A stretch of 36,118 nt of DNA, taken from contig NZ_BSFQ01000056.1 in the NCBI RefSeq assembly GCF_027922425.1, positions 1 through 36,118 of the forward strand. Direction: 5' to 3'. Shown one piece after another: positions 23,040 through 31,301 of this stretch; position 1 is the first letter of the stretch; every line of letters begins with the position of its first letter. A model generated the notes under the pieces. The model was not told the origin of the DNA and did no database searches. It saw only the letters and a list, made by a program, of their open reading frames with translations. A program made the translations under genes and the position numbers. The DNA is from Pseudonocardia halophobica. Its GTDB lineage: Bacteria; Actinomycetota; Actinomycetes; Mycobacteriales; Pseudonocardiaceae.

Positions 23040-24138
23040 CGATGCCACACTGAATCGAGTGAGCATGAACCGCTCTGCTCCGGACGCCGACGAGGGCTCC
23101 GCCGGACGCCCCGCGGAGACGCCCGACGGGTCCACCGAGGCCATGGACACCGGAGACCGGGTCGAGGCCGCCGCCGACGAGCTCTACGGCGTGGCCCCGG
23201 ACGACTTCGTCCCCGTGCGGGACGAGCTGGTCGCCGAGGCCAAGGAGGCCGGGGACAAGGAGGCGGCCAAGGCGATCGGGCGGTTCCGGCGGCCCACGCA
23301 GGCGGCCTGGCTGGCCAATCTGCTCGCCCGCGAGCGCGGCGAGCAGCTCGACGCCCTGCTCGACCTGGCCGAGGAGCTCTCCTCCGCGCAGCGGACGCTC
23401 GACGGCGCCCAGCTGCGCCACCTCTCCGCGCAGCGCTCCAAGCTGGTCGGGGCGATGGCCCGCGAGGCGCGGCGGCTGGCCGCCGAGGACGGGCACCGGG
23501 TCACCGAATCGGTCGAGAAGGACCTGCGCGGCATTCTCGAGGCGGCCCTGGCGGACGAGGACGTGGCCGACGAGGTGCGGTCGGGGCGGCTGACCCGGAC
23601 GGTGAGCTGGTCGGGCTTCGGGTTCGGCGGCGAGACCACCGCCGGCACCGGCCCGCGGAAGCCCCGCGAGCGGGACGGGGAGGGTGCCCGGCGTCGCCGG
23701 CCCGTCACCCGTCCGCCGCGGCGACCCGCCCGTGAACGTTCCGTGGCGGACACCGACACCGAGGCCGAGGCGCAGCTCGACGCCGCCGAGCGCGCCGAGC
23801 GGGAGCGCCGCGAGCGGGAGGAGCGGGCGCAGCGGGAACGGGAGCGCGCCGAGGCCCGGGAGGCCGTCGACGAGGCCCGCCGCGCGGCCGACGCCGCCGC
23901 CGACGCCCAGGAGGACGCCGCCGCGGCCCTCCGCGACGCCGAGTCCGAGCGCGACGACGCCACGGCCCGCGTCGAGGAGCTCACCGCCGAGCTGGAGCGG
24001 GCGCGGGAGGCCCGCACCGCCGCCGCGGCCGCCGTCAAGGACGCCGCCCAGGCCGAGCGGGAGGCGAGCCGCACCGCCCGCGACACCGCGACCGCCCTCA
24101 CCCGCGCCGAGGAACGCCTCGCCGACCTGGAGGACTGA
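23035..24138 (+). CDS. Coiled-coil hypothetical protein (367 aa)
   Basis: The function is not known to me. Residues about 45-190 form a conserved-looking helical region (AADELYGVAPDDFVPVRDEL, then AKAIGRFRRPTQAAWLANLL) seen in many actinobacterial hypothetical proteins. Next comes a basic linker with RRRRPVTRPPRRPARERS (about 220-240), suggesting nucleic acid or membrane contact (inference). The remaining ~125 residues are a near-continuous Ala/Glu/Arg coiled coil, predicted by composition. There is no signal peptide or membrane segment. The start is unsure: GTG 23035 sits within a dyad, and ATG 23065 is an equally good choice. It has no operon partner and is followed by a hairpin at 24163-24182. 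Confidence 0.7.
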   Translation: MTDATLNRVSMNRSAPDADEGSAGRPAETPDGSTEAMDTGDRVEAAADELYGVAPDDFVPVRDELVAEAKEAGDKEAAKAIGRFRRPTQAAWLANLLARERGEQLDALLDLAEELSSAQRTLDGAQLRHLSAQRSKLVGAMAREARRLAAEDGHRVTESVEKDLRGILEAALADEDVADEVRSGRLTRTVSWSGFGFGGETTAGTGPRKPRERDGEGARRRRPVTRPPRRPARERSVADTDTEAEAQLDAAERAERERREREERAQRERERAEAREAVDEARRAADAAADAQEDAAAALRDAESERDDATARVEELTAELERAREARTAAAAAVKDAAQAEREASRTARDTATALTRAEERLADLED

Positions 24139-24162
24139 GAACCCATCGGCCCCGGGGCCGAG

Positions 24163-24182
24163 GCCCCTTCGAACGAGGGGGC
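24163..24182. terminator. Short hairpin, possible terminator between convergent genes
   Basis: GCCCCTT-cgaacg-AGGGGGC can form a 7-bp stem with a 6-base loop (one G-T pair), right after the coiled-coil protein gene; the palindrome GGCCCCGGGGCC sits just before it at 24148-24159. Confidence 0.4.
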
Positions 24183-24268
24183 ACTCCGTTGATCGCCTTC
24201 ACAGCAGCCCCCCGCAGCGCACGACGACCGAGGCCGTCGCGGGTGTGCGGGTGGCCGGTCGGCCCGGC

Positions 24269-26014
24269 TCAGCCGGAGCGCTCGCGCAGCTCCCGTTTCA
24301 GCAGCTTGCCGGTGGCGGTGCGAGGCAGCGGCTCGGTCCACCAGAACACGTGGGCCGGGGCGGCGAAGCCGGCGACCCGCGCGGTGACGTGCGCGCGCAG
24401 GGCGTCGGCGGCGGCGTCGTCGTGCGGGGACCCGGGTGTGGTGCGAACGGCGGCGGCCACCTCCTCCCCCAGTGTCGGGTGCGGGACGCCGAAGATCGCC
24501 ACCTCGTCGACCCACGGCACCTCGTGCAGGGCGGCCTCGACCTGGGCGCTGTAGACGTTCTCCCCGCCGCGCAGCACCACGTCCTTGAGCCGGTCGACGA
24601 CGTACACCCAGCCCGCGCGCACGAGCCCGAGGTCGCCGGTGCGGAACCAGCCGTCGACGAACGCCGCGGCGGTCGCCTCCTCGTTCCGCCAGTACCCGCC
24701 GACGATGTTGGGCCCGCGGAACCAGAGCTCGCCGATCTCGCCCTCCGGCACGTCGTCGAGCGTCTCCGGGTCGACGATCCGGACGTCGGCCCCGGGCGCC
24801 GGCCGCCCGACGCTGTCCGGGTGCGCCACGTAGTCCGCGCCGATGTTGGCGCAGACCGCGGAGGTGGTCTCGGTGAGCCCGTACCCGTTGGCGGACATCG
24901 GGCCGAGCTCGGTGTCGATGCGCTGGACCAGCTCGCCGGGGATCGGCGCCCCGCCCATCCCGATGCGCGACAACGACGACAGCTCGTCCCGGTGCGCGAT
25001 GGCGATCTCGGCGAGCTCGCGCATCGTGGTGGGGACGCCGGCGCCGCCGGTCAACCGCTCCTCGCGCACCAGCCGCCGCGCCTCCTCGCGGTCCCAGCGG
25101 TACATCGTGGCGACCTTGCCCCCGATGATCACCTGTCCGTACAGGCCGTTGAGCCCGGCGATGTGGAAGAGCGGGTAGGTCAGCAGGGTGCCGGTCTGCG
25201 GCGGCGCGGGCCGGCTCGGCCCCGGCGACGCGGCCGCGTTGGCCCGGGCGGTGAGCAGCACGTTCAGCGCGTTGGTCACGTGGTTGCGGTGGGTGTGCAC
25301 GGCGCCCTTGGGGCGCCCGGTGGTGCCCGAGGTGTAGAGGATGGTCGACGGGTCGTCCGGCCGGACCGTCGACGGCGGCGGGCCGGCCGCCGGGTCCAGC
25401 GACGTCATCAGGTCGGCCCATTCGCGCCCCGCGAACGGGCCCTCGCCGCGTACCCGGACCAGCGGCACGTCGCTCCCGATCCCGCCGTGCCCGGTCAGCA
25501 GGGCGGCCCGCTCGCCGTCGGCGACGACGATCCGGGCCCCTGAGTCCCCGACCGCCCAGACCAGCTCGGGGCCGGTCCACCAGGCGTTGAGCGGGACGGC
25601 GACGAGCCCGGCGAGCTGCGCCGCCCAGAACACGACGCCCCACTCGGGGTAGTTGCGCATCGCGATCGCGACGCGGTCACCGGGCTTCAGGCCGTACTCG
25701 CCGAGCAGGGCCGCCGCCAGGCCGTGCACGAGTCGGAGGTGGGTGGCGTAGTCGAGGTGCTCGTCGGCGTAGACCCAGTAGGGCCGGTCGCCGAAGGCGG
25801 CGGTGTCGGCGATCATCTCGGCGAGCGTGTGCGGCCCGCGGATGTACACCCGCATCGGGACGCCGCCGACGACCTCCTCCCGGAGGGCGTACTCCGCGCC
25901 GGGTGCGGTCATCCGGGCGAGCTCCCGCCCCAGCGGGGTGTCGTCCGCGGGGATGCCCGGTTCCACCGTCTGCTCGACCGGCACTGCCTGGTCCTCACTG
26001 TCCGTGGCATGCAT
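24269..26014 (-). CDS. AMP-binding acyl-CoA ligase (581 aa)
   Basis: An ANL-superfamily acyl-CoA synthetase that activates a carboxylic acid with ATP to acyl-AMP and then the CoA ester. The P-loop YTSGTTGRPKGAVHTH lies around residue 225, followed by NGYGLTETTS, the hinge WFRTGDLGLV and the C-terminal PRTATGKLLKREL with the catalytic Lys. Length is standard. The substrate cannot be read; fatty or aromatic acids are both possible. The ATG at 26014 lacks a clear ribosome-binding site. It is divergent from the AbrB-type gene with a 14-bp palindrome between them. No other beta-oxidation gene is adjacent. Confidence 0.93.
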   Translation of the reverse strand: MHATDSEDQAVPVEQTVEPGIPADDTPLGRELARMTAPGAEYALREEVVGGVPMRVYIRGPHTLAEMIADTAAFGDRPYWVYADEHLDYATHLRLVHGLAAALLGEYGLKPGDRVAIAMRNYPEWGVVFWAAQLAGLVAVPLNAWWTGPELVWAVGDSGARIVVADGERAALLTGHGGIGSDVPLVRVRGEGPFAGREWADLMTSLDPAAGPPPSTVRPDDPSTILYTSGTTGRPKGAVHTHRNHVTNALNVLLTARANAAASPGPSRPAPPQTGTLLTYPLFHIAGLNGLYGQVIIGGKVATMYRWDREEARRLVREERLTGGAGVPTTMRELAEIAIAHRDELSSLSRIGMGGAPIPGELVQRIDTELGPMSANGYGLTETTSAVCANIGADYVAHPDSVGRPAPGADVRIVDPETLDDVPEGEIGELWFRGPNIVGGYWRNEEATAAAFVDGWFRTGDLGLVRAGWVYVVDRLKDVVLRGGENVYSAQVEAALHEVPWVDEVAIFGVPHPTLGEEVAAAVRTTPGSPHDDAAADALRAHVTARVAGFAAPAHVFWWTEPLPRTATGKLLKRELRERSG

Positions 26015-26041
26015 CGGAGATCACTCTGCCACTCGGCTCCC

Positions 26042-26055
26042 CCGTCGCGCGACGG
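26042..26055. promoter_or_regulatory. 14-bp perfect palindrome in divergent gap, possible operator
   Basis: CCGTCGCGCGACGG lies between the acyl-CoA ligase and the AbrB-type gene. Palindromes of this size can occur by chance in very GC-rich DNA, so support is mainly its position. Confidence 0.25.
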
Positions 26056-26070
26056 CTCGTTGCGCCGTGA

Positions 26071-26076
26071 CAGGGT
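26071..26076 (+). promoter_or_regulatory. -10 box of a probable leaderless promoter (AbrB-type gene)
   Basis: CAGGGT lies 6 bases before the GTG at 26083 and is a weaker match to TAnnnT. Confidence 0.25.
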
Positions 26077-26082
26077 CGACCG

Positions 26083-27174
26083 GTGACGGAGGAGCGGACC
26101 GGGAGCGCACGCGGGGCCCGGTCCTTCCCCCCGCGGGGCCGGTGGGCGTTGCTGGTCGCGCTGACGGTCGTCCTGACCGTCCTGTTGCAGGGCTTCGGCG
26201 TCCCTTCCCCCGCGCTCTTCGCCGGCCTCGCCGTGGCCACGGTGCTCGCCCTGATCGGGATCGGGCCGGACCGCATCGCCCGCCCCGCGACGTCGGCGGC
26301 CCAGGCGGTGATCGGCGTGGTCATCGGGGTGCTCGCGCGACCGGAGACGCTGTCCGCGGTGGCCGCCGGCTGGCTGCCCGTCCTGCTGGTCAGCCTGGGG
26401 ACGCTCGCGGTGAGCATGGCCGCCGGCCTGCTGCTGGGTGTCCAGCGCGGCGTCTCGCCGCTGACCGGGATGCTCGCGCTGACCGCGGGCGGCGCCTCGG
26501 GCCTCGTGGCCGTGACCCGCGAGCTGGGCGGCGACGAGCGGATCGTCTCGGTGATCCAGTACCTGCGCGTGGGAATGGTCACGGCGACCATGCCGATCGT
26601 GGCGACGGCGGTGTTCGGCGCCGGGCACGTCGGCGTCGGCGGCACGGGACCGGCCACGGGGCCCTGGTACCTCGGGGTCGCGCTCGTCGCGGTGTGCGCG
26701 CTGGTCGGGGTGCCGGTGGCGAACCGCCTGCACGTGCCGGCGGGCGCCCTGCTGGGGCCGATGGTGATCGCCCTGGCGCTCAGCCTCACCGGCCTGACCT
26801 TCGACGCCTCGCCGCCCACGCTGCTCGTGGACCTCGCCTACGCCGTGATCGGCTGGCAGGCCGGCCTGCGCTTCACCCGCCCCGCGCTGCGCACGGTCCT
26901 GCGGATCCTCCCGCTGGCCACGGTCCTGATCCTGGTGATCGTCGCCGCGTGCGCCGGGCTCGGCCTCGTCCTGTCCGCCGCGACGGGCGCGACCCAGCTC
27001 GACGGCTACCTGGCCACGACCCCCGGCGGTATCTACGCCGTGCTGGCCACCGCGATCTCGTCGGGCGGGGACGTGACCTTCGTCGTGGCCGTCCAGGTGC
27101 TCCGGGTGATCTTCATGCTGCTGGTCGCGCCGTTCCTGGCCCGGCTCGTGGGCCGGCGCTGGGGTGGGGGCTGA
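26083..27174 (+). CDS. AbrB-type duplicated membrane protein (363 aa)
   Basis: An integral membrane protein of the family often labelled AbrB or ammonia-monooxygenase-like, made of two repeats of about five membrane segments. Repeat 1 includes SAAQAVIGVVIGVLARPETL and GGASGLVAVTRELGGDERIV; repeat 2 includes YAVIGWQAGLRFTRPALRT and TTPGGIYAVLATAISSGGDV, the same G-Q-A-x-x-G-x-R-F pattern. It is not the DNA-binding AbrB nor a real monooxygenase; a transport or regulatory role is proposed for the family but unproven. GTG start at 26083. It is convergent with the MFS gene, 7 bases between stops. Confidence 0.85.
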   Translation: MTEERTGSARGARSFPPRGRWALLVALTVVLTVLLQGFGVPSPALFAGLAVATVLALIGIGPDRIARPATSAAQAVIGVVIGVLARPETLSAVAAGWLPVLLVSLGTLAVSMAAGLLLGVQRGVSPLTGMLALTAGGASGLVAVTRELGGDERIVSVIQYLRVGMVTATMPIVATAVFGAGHVGVGGTGPATGPWYLGVALVAVCALVGVPVANRLHVPAGALLGPMVIALALSLTGLTFDASPPTLLVDLAYAVIGWQAGLRFTRPALRTVLRILPLATVLILVIVAACAGLGLVLSAATGATQLDGYLATTPGGIYAVLATAISSGGDVTFVVAVQVLRVIFMLLVAPFLARLVGRRWGGG

Positions 27175-27181
27175 GTGTTCG

Positions 27182-28546
27182 CTAGGTGAGGTCGGCCAGG
27201 CTCCGGCCCGTGGTGCGCGGGCCGAGCACGGCCACGTCGACGGCCACGATCACCATCGCCACCGCGATCGCGACGAACACGGCCGTGGGGCCCGCCGAGT
27301 CGAGCAGCGGGACCAGCACGAACGGCATCACCGCGGTGGCCAGCCGGGACAGCGAGTAGGCGCTGCCGGCGCCGGTGGCGCGCAGGGTCGTGGGGAAGAG
27401 CTCGCCCGAGTAGACGTGGAAGCCGTTCGAGAACAGGTTGCTGACCACGGTGTAGGCGAACCCGAGCGCGACGATCAGCACCGGGTTCGCCGCGTACCCG
27501 AAGCCGAGCCCGAGGACGATCATCCCGATCGCGGCGCCGACGATCAGCGTCTTGCGCTGCACCCGCTCCATCAACGGGATCGAGAGCGCGGAGCCGATCG
27601 GGTAGCCGAGGAAGCTGAGCGCGGTGAAGGTCAGCCCCTGGACGACGTCGTAGCCCTTGGCCGCCAGCACCAGCGGGACGAGCGTGCCGAACCCGTAGTA
27701 GCCGAAGGTCTGGAAGAGCTGGAAGATCCACAGCATCACGGTGCGGCGCCGCCAGGGCTTGCGGAACAGCGCGCGGATCGGCTCGCGCTTCGCCGGAGCG
27801 ATCTCCGGGCCGGGCTCCGGCTCGTCGAGCGTGCCGCGCTCGGCCCGCGCCGCGTCCTCGAAGACGCGGACCGCGGCGTCGGCCTCCTCGTTGCGGCCCA
27901 CCGACGCCAGCCAGCGCGGCGACTCGGGCAGCCCGCGGCGCATCAGCCAGCACAGCAGGGCGCCCAGCCCGCCGATCACGAACATCCAGCGCCAGCCCTC
28001 GAGCCCGAGGAAGCTGTGCGGAGCGATCACGCGGGCGAGCAGGCCCGCCACCGGCACGCCGCAGAAGCCGACCGTGTACGCCCAGGCGATCATCCGGCCC
28101 CGGACGCGCGCGGGCAGCAGGTCGGAGAGGTAGGCGTCGCACAGCGGCAGCTCGGCCCCGATCCCGATGCCGGCGAGGAACCGGCACACGATCAGCATCT
28201 CGACGTTCGGGCTGAAGGCGCCCACCACCGAGAACAGCGAGTAGATGCCGAGGGTGAGGAAGAAGGCGCGGCGGCGACCCACGCGGTCGGCGAGCCGGGT
28301 CAACGTGATCGCCCCGACGAAGGCGCCGACGAACACCGAGGCCAGCACCAGCTTCTGCGCGGTGCCGGTGACCCCGAACTCCTTGCCGAGGACGGTCGCG
28401 AGCGTCCCCGCGAGGAACACCTCGTAGAGATCGAAGAAGATGCCGATCCCGACCGCCACCAGCGCGTACCGGTGCCGCCGGGTCACCGGCAGCCGGTCCA
28501 GCCGAGCGTGGATCGCCGCCGCCGTCGTGCCCGCCGAGGTCGTCAT
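27182..28546 (-). CDS. MFS transporter, sugar- or organic-acid-type (454 aa)
   Basis: A 12-helix major facilitator. Diagnostic pieces are FFDLYEVFLAGTL in helix 1 (the acidic helix-1 motif of acid and aromatic transporters), LADRVGRRRAF (motif A, residues 87-93) between helices 2 and 3, RFLAGIGIGAELPL in helix 4, and RRGLPESPRWLASVG before the central loop, a hallmark of the sugar/metabolite porter group. The substrate cannot be told; proton symport of organic acids is a common use. The ATG at 28546 has a GGGAGG site. It follows the BtuF-like gene in the same direction with a 100-base gap in which I see no strong signal. Confidence 0.9.
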   Translation of the reverse strand: MTTSAGTTAAAIHARLDRLPVTRRHRYALVAVGIGIFFDLYEVFLAGTLATVLGKEFGVTGTAQKLVLASVFVGAFVGAITLTRLADRVGRRRAFFLTLGIYSLFSVVGAFSPNVEMLIVCRFLAGIGIGAELPLCDAYLSDLLPARVRGRMIAWAYTVGFCGVPVAGLLARVIAPHSFLGLEGWRWMFVIGGLGALLCWLMRRGLPESPRWLASVGRNEEADAAVRVFEDAARAERGTLDEPEPGPEIAPAKREPIRALFRKPWRRRTVMLWIFQLFQTFGYYGFGTLVPLVLAAKGYDVVQGLTFTALSFLGYPIGSALSIPLMERVQRKTLIVGAAIGMIVLGLGFGYAANPVLIVALGFAYTVVSNLFSNGFHVYSGELFPTTLRATGAGSAYSLSRLATAVMPFVLVPLLDSAGPTAVFVAIAVAMVIVAVDVAVLGPRTTGRSLADLT

Positions 28547-28646
28547 CGACCCTCACCTCCCCCGGCATCGTCGGGGCGCCCGGGATCTTCCGCACAGCGG
28601 ACCGCCCGCTTCGCCGGATTGATCCGGCTCACCGGGGCGGACGTCG

Positions 28647-29528
28647 TCAGCGTCGGCTGATCCGCCCGGGCGGCGGCGCGGGCACGGCGTCGGGGTGCAG
28701 TGCCCAGGCCAGCGCCTCCACGCCGTCGACGATCCCGGGCCCGGCCTGCACCACGTACGCGGCCGAGTCGATCGCGACGAGCGGGACCCCGGGCAGCTGC
28801 GCGGCGACCGCCCCGGCCTGGCGTTCGGCCTCGGCGAGCCCGAACCCGCACGGGGCGACGACGGCGACGTCCGGCTCGAGGGCCGCGAGCTCGGCCCACG
28901 GCGCGGCCACGCTCCGGCCGCCCGCGATCGCGGCCAGCGGCTCGCCGCCGGCCCGGCGGACGAGGTCGGGGACCCAGTGGCCCGGGACGTACGGCGGGTC
29001 GGTCCACTCCAGCATCAGGACCCGCGGGACCGGCCGGCCTGCGACGGCCTCCGCCACGGCCGCCAGCCGCCCGCGCAGGTCGCCGACCAGGCGTTCCCCC
29101 GCCTCGGCGGCGTCCGCGGCGCGGGCGACCGCGAGGATCGCCGCCAGCACCTCGTCGAGCGTGTGCGGGTCGACGGACACCACGGCGGCGTCGGTGCCGA
29201 TCTCCGCCAACGCCTCCTCGACCGACCCGGACGGCAACGCGCAGACCCGGCAGAGGTCCTGGGTGAGGATCAGGTCCGGGCGGGCGGCCGCGAGCGCGGC
29301 GCGGTCGAGCTCGTACATCGGCAGCCCGGCCGCGGCGCGGTCGGCCACCCAGCTGTCGATCTCCTTCGGCTCCAGCCCCGGCGGGATCGCGGTGTCGACC
29401 ACCACCGGCACGCGCTCGGGGGCGCCGGGCGGGACGCCGCACTCGAAGGTGCGGGCCACGAGCGCCCCGCCGAGGCCCAGCGCCCCGACGATCTCCGTGG
29501 CCGCGGGCAGCAGGGAGGCGATCCGCAT
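28647..29528 (-). CDS. BtuF-like cobalamin/siderophore-type binding protein without signal peptide (293 aa)
   Basis: A type-III periplasmic-binding-protein fold (Peripla_BP_2). The N-terminus MRIASLLPAATEIVGALGLG is the BtuF-like opening, followed by DLILTQDLCRVCALPSG and PRVLMLEWTDPPYVPGHWV. A membrane-exported version should have a signal peptide and lipobox, and none is visible, so this is the soluble cytoplasmic type often annotated as cobalamin-binding. No BtuC or BtuD gene is nearby and no cobalamin riboswitch is seen before it. The start at 29528 has a TACCCT box 7 bases upstream. Role unclear; metabolite binding is likely. Confidence 0.85.
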   Translation of the reverse strand: MRIASLLPAATEIVGALGLGGALVARTFECGVPPGAPERVPVVVDTAIPPGLEPKEIDSWVADRAAAGLPMYELDRAALAAARPDLILTQDLCRVCALPSGSVEEALAEIGTDAAVVSVDPHTLDEVLAAILAVARAADAAEAGERLVGDLRGRLAAVAEAVAGRPVPRVLMLEWTDPPYVPGHWVPDLVRRAGGEPLAAIAGGRSVAAPWAELAALEPDVAVVAPCGFGLAEAERQAGAVAAQLPGVPLVAIDSAAYVVQAGPGIVDGVEALAWALHPDAVPAPPPGRISRR

Positions 29529-29535
29529 GCGGCGG

Positions 29536-29541
29536 AGGGTA
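29536..29541 (-). promoter_or_regulatory. -10 box of a probable leaderless promoter (BtuF-like gene)
   Basis: TACCCT on the minus strand lies 7 bases before the ATG at 29528; no ribosome-binding site is visible. Confidence 0.4.
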
Positions 29542-29563
29542 ACCCCGGCGGCCCCGGCGCAGA

Positions 29564-29590
29564 GTCATCCTGCGGACGTGTCCGGATGAC
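29564..29590. promoter_or_regulatory. Nested dyad between BtuF-like gene and pgm
   Basis: GTCATCC (29564-29570) pairs with GGATGAC (29584-29590), and inside them GGAC-gt-GTCC (29574-29583) pairs as well, with a 3-base offset on one side. It is a candidate operator for the divergent pair or an RNA hairpin upstream of pgm. Confidence 0.4.
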
Positions 29591-29669
29591 CGGGCGGCGC
29601 GGATGCGGCAGGCTACAGGCGGCACCCGCGCCGGTCACCGCCCGGCGCCGCACGGAAGCGGAGGACGAC

Positions 29670-31301
29670 ATGGCCATCCACCCGCGGGCCGGCACCCCGG
29701 CCCGCCCCGAGGACCTCGTCGACGTGCCGGCCCTGCTGGCCGCGTACGCCGACCGGCACCCCGACCCCTCGGTCGCGGAGCAGCGGGTCGCGTTCGGCAC
29801 CTCCGGGCACCGCGGGTCGGCCTTCTCGGCCACGTTCAACGACGACCACATCGCGGCGACGAGCCAGGCGATCTGCGAGTACCGGGCGCAGCAGGGCACG
29901 GACGGTCCGCTGTTCCTCGGCAAGGACACGCACGCGTTGTCCGACCCGGCCTGGGTGACCGCGGTCGAGGTGTTCGCGGCCAACGGGGTGCAGGTGCTCG
30001 TCGACTCCCGCGACGGCTGGACGCCGACCCCGGCCGTCTCGCACGCGATCCTGACCTACAACGAGGGCCGGGACAGCGGACTGGCGGACGGGGTCGTGGT
30101 CACGCCGTCGCACAACCCGCCCGCGGACGGCGGCTTCAAGTACAACCCGCCGGACGGCGGCCCGGCCGGCACCGCGGCCACGGGCTGGATCGCCGGCCGC
30201 GCCAACGAGCTGCTCGAGGCGAAGCTGCAGGGTGTGCAGCGGGTGCCCCTCGACCGGGCCGAGCGCGGGACCTACGACTTCCTCGACGCCTACGTGAGCG
30301 ACCTGGAGTCCGTCGTCGACCTCGACGCGATCCGCAGCGCGGGCGTGGTGCTGGCGGCCGACCCGCTCGGCGGCGCCGCGGTGCACTACTGGGGCGCGAT
30401 CGCCGACCGCTACAAGCTGGACCTCACGGTGGTGAACCCGGACGCCGACCCGGCCTTCGGGTTCATGACGCTGGACTGGGACGGCAAGATCCGGATGGAC
30501 TGCTCGTCGCCCTACGCGATGGCGTCCCTGGTCGGCCGCAAGGACGAGTTCACCATCGCCACCGGCAACGACGCCGACTCCGACCGGCACGGCATCGTCA
30601 CCCGCGACGCCGGGCTGATGAACCCGAACCACTACCTCGCCGTCGCCATCGACTACCTCTACGCGCACCGGTCCGGCTGGCCCGGCGGCGCGGCCGTCGG
30701 GAAGACGGCGGTGAGCTCGTCCATGATCGACCGGGTGGCCGCGGACCTCGGCCGGGAGCTGCTCGAGGTGCCCGTCGGGTTCAAGTGGTTCGTGCCGGGC
30801 CTGCGGGACGGCAGCATCGCCTTCGGCGGCGAGGAGAGCGCCGGGGCGTCCTTCCTGCGGACGGACGGCCGCCCGTGGTCGACCGACAAGGACGGCATCA
30901 TCATGTGCCTCCTCGCCGGCGAGATCACGGCGGTGACCGGGCAGACGCCGTCGCAGCGCTACGCCGAGCTGACCTCCCGGTTCGGCGACCCCGCCTACGC
31001 CCGCACCGACGTGGCCTGCTCCCGGGAGGACAAGGCCAAGCTGGGCAGGCTGTCCGCCGACGACGTCTCCGCGACGGAGCTGGCGGGCGAGCCGATCACG
31101 GCGCGGCTCACCACCGCGCCCGGCAACGGCGAGCCGCTCGGCGGGCTCAAGGTCGTGACGGAGAACGGGTGGTTCGCCGCCCGCCCCTCCGGCACCGAGG
31201 ACGTCTACAAGGTCTACGCGGAGAGCTTCCGGGGTTCCGAGCACCTGGCCCGGATCCAGGAGGAGGCGCAGCAGGTCGTGAGGGGAGCGCTGGGCGGATG
31301 A
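29670..31301 (+). CDS. pgm: Phosphoglucomutase, alpha-D-glucose-phosphate specific (543 aa)
   Basis: Interconverts glucose-1-phosphate and glucose-6-phosphate through a phosphoserine. RVAFGTSGHRGSAF starts the fold, TPSHNPPADGG carries the active Ser147, NDADSDRHGIV is the Mg-binding loop, GGEESAGASFLR binds the sugar and RPSGTEDVYKVYAES grips the phosphate. The length of 543 residues fits the Pgm class rather than ManB or GlmM. The ATG at 29670 has a GGAGG site. It overlaps ppgK by ATGA, so the two are co-translated. It links glycogen or trehalose pools to glycolysis. Confidence 0.95.
   Translation: MAIHPRAGTPARPEDLVDVPALLAAYADRHPDPSVAEQRVAFGTSGHRGSAFSATFNDDHIAATSQAICEYRAQQGTDGPLFLGKDTHALSDPAWVTAVEVFAANGVQVLVDSRDGWTPTPAVSHAILTYNEGRDSGLADGVVVTPSHNPPADGGFKYNPPDGGPAGTAATGWIAGRANELLEAKLQGVQRVPLDRAERGTYDFLDAYVSDLESVVDLDAIRSAGVVLAADPLGGAAVHYWGAIADRYKLDLTVVNPDADPAFGFMTLDWDGKIRMDCSSPYAMASLVGRKDEFTIATGNDADSDRHGIVTRDAGLMNPNHYLAVAIDYLYAHRSGWPGGAAVGKTAVSSSMIDRVAADLGRELLEVPVGFKWFVPGLRDGSIAFGGEESAGASFLRTDGRPWSTDKDGIIMCLLAGEITAVTGQTPSQRYAELTSRFGDPAYARTDVACSREDKAKLGRLSADDVSATELAGEPITARLTTAPGNGEPLGGLKVVTENGWFAARPSGTEDVYKVYAESFRGSEHLARIQEEAQQVVRGALGG

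Noticed and set aside
24148..24159. GGCCCCGGGGCC palindrome as a separate operator
   Set aside because: It is a pure G/C palindrome between convergent genes, so chance or a part of the terminator region is more likely than an operator.
26083..27174. Annotation as ammonia monooxygenase or as DNA-binding AbrB regulator
   Set aside because: The protein is a duplicated membrane domain with no helix-turn-helix or swapped-hairpin DNA-binding fold and no monooxygenase features.
29529..29669. Cobalamin riboswitch before the BtuF-like gene
   Set aside because: I looked for a B12-box-like sequence and saw none; the gene has a leaderless-type start, leaving no leader RNA.
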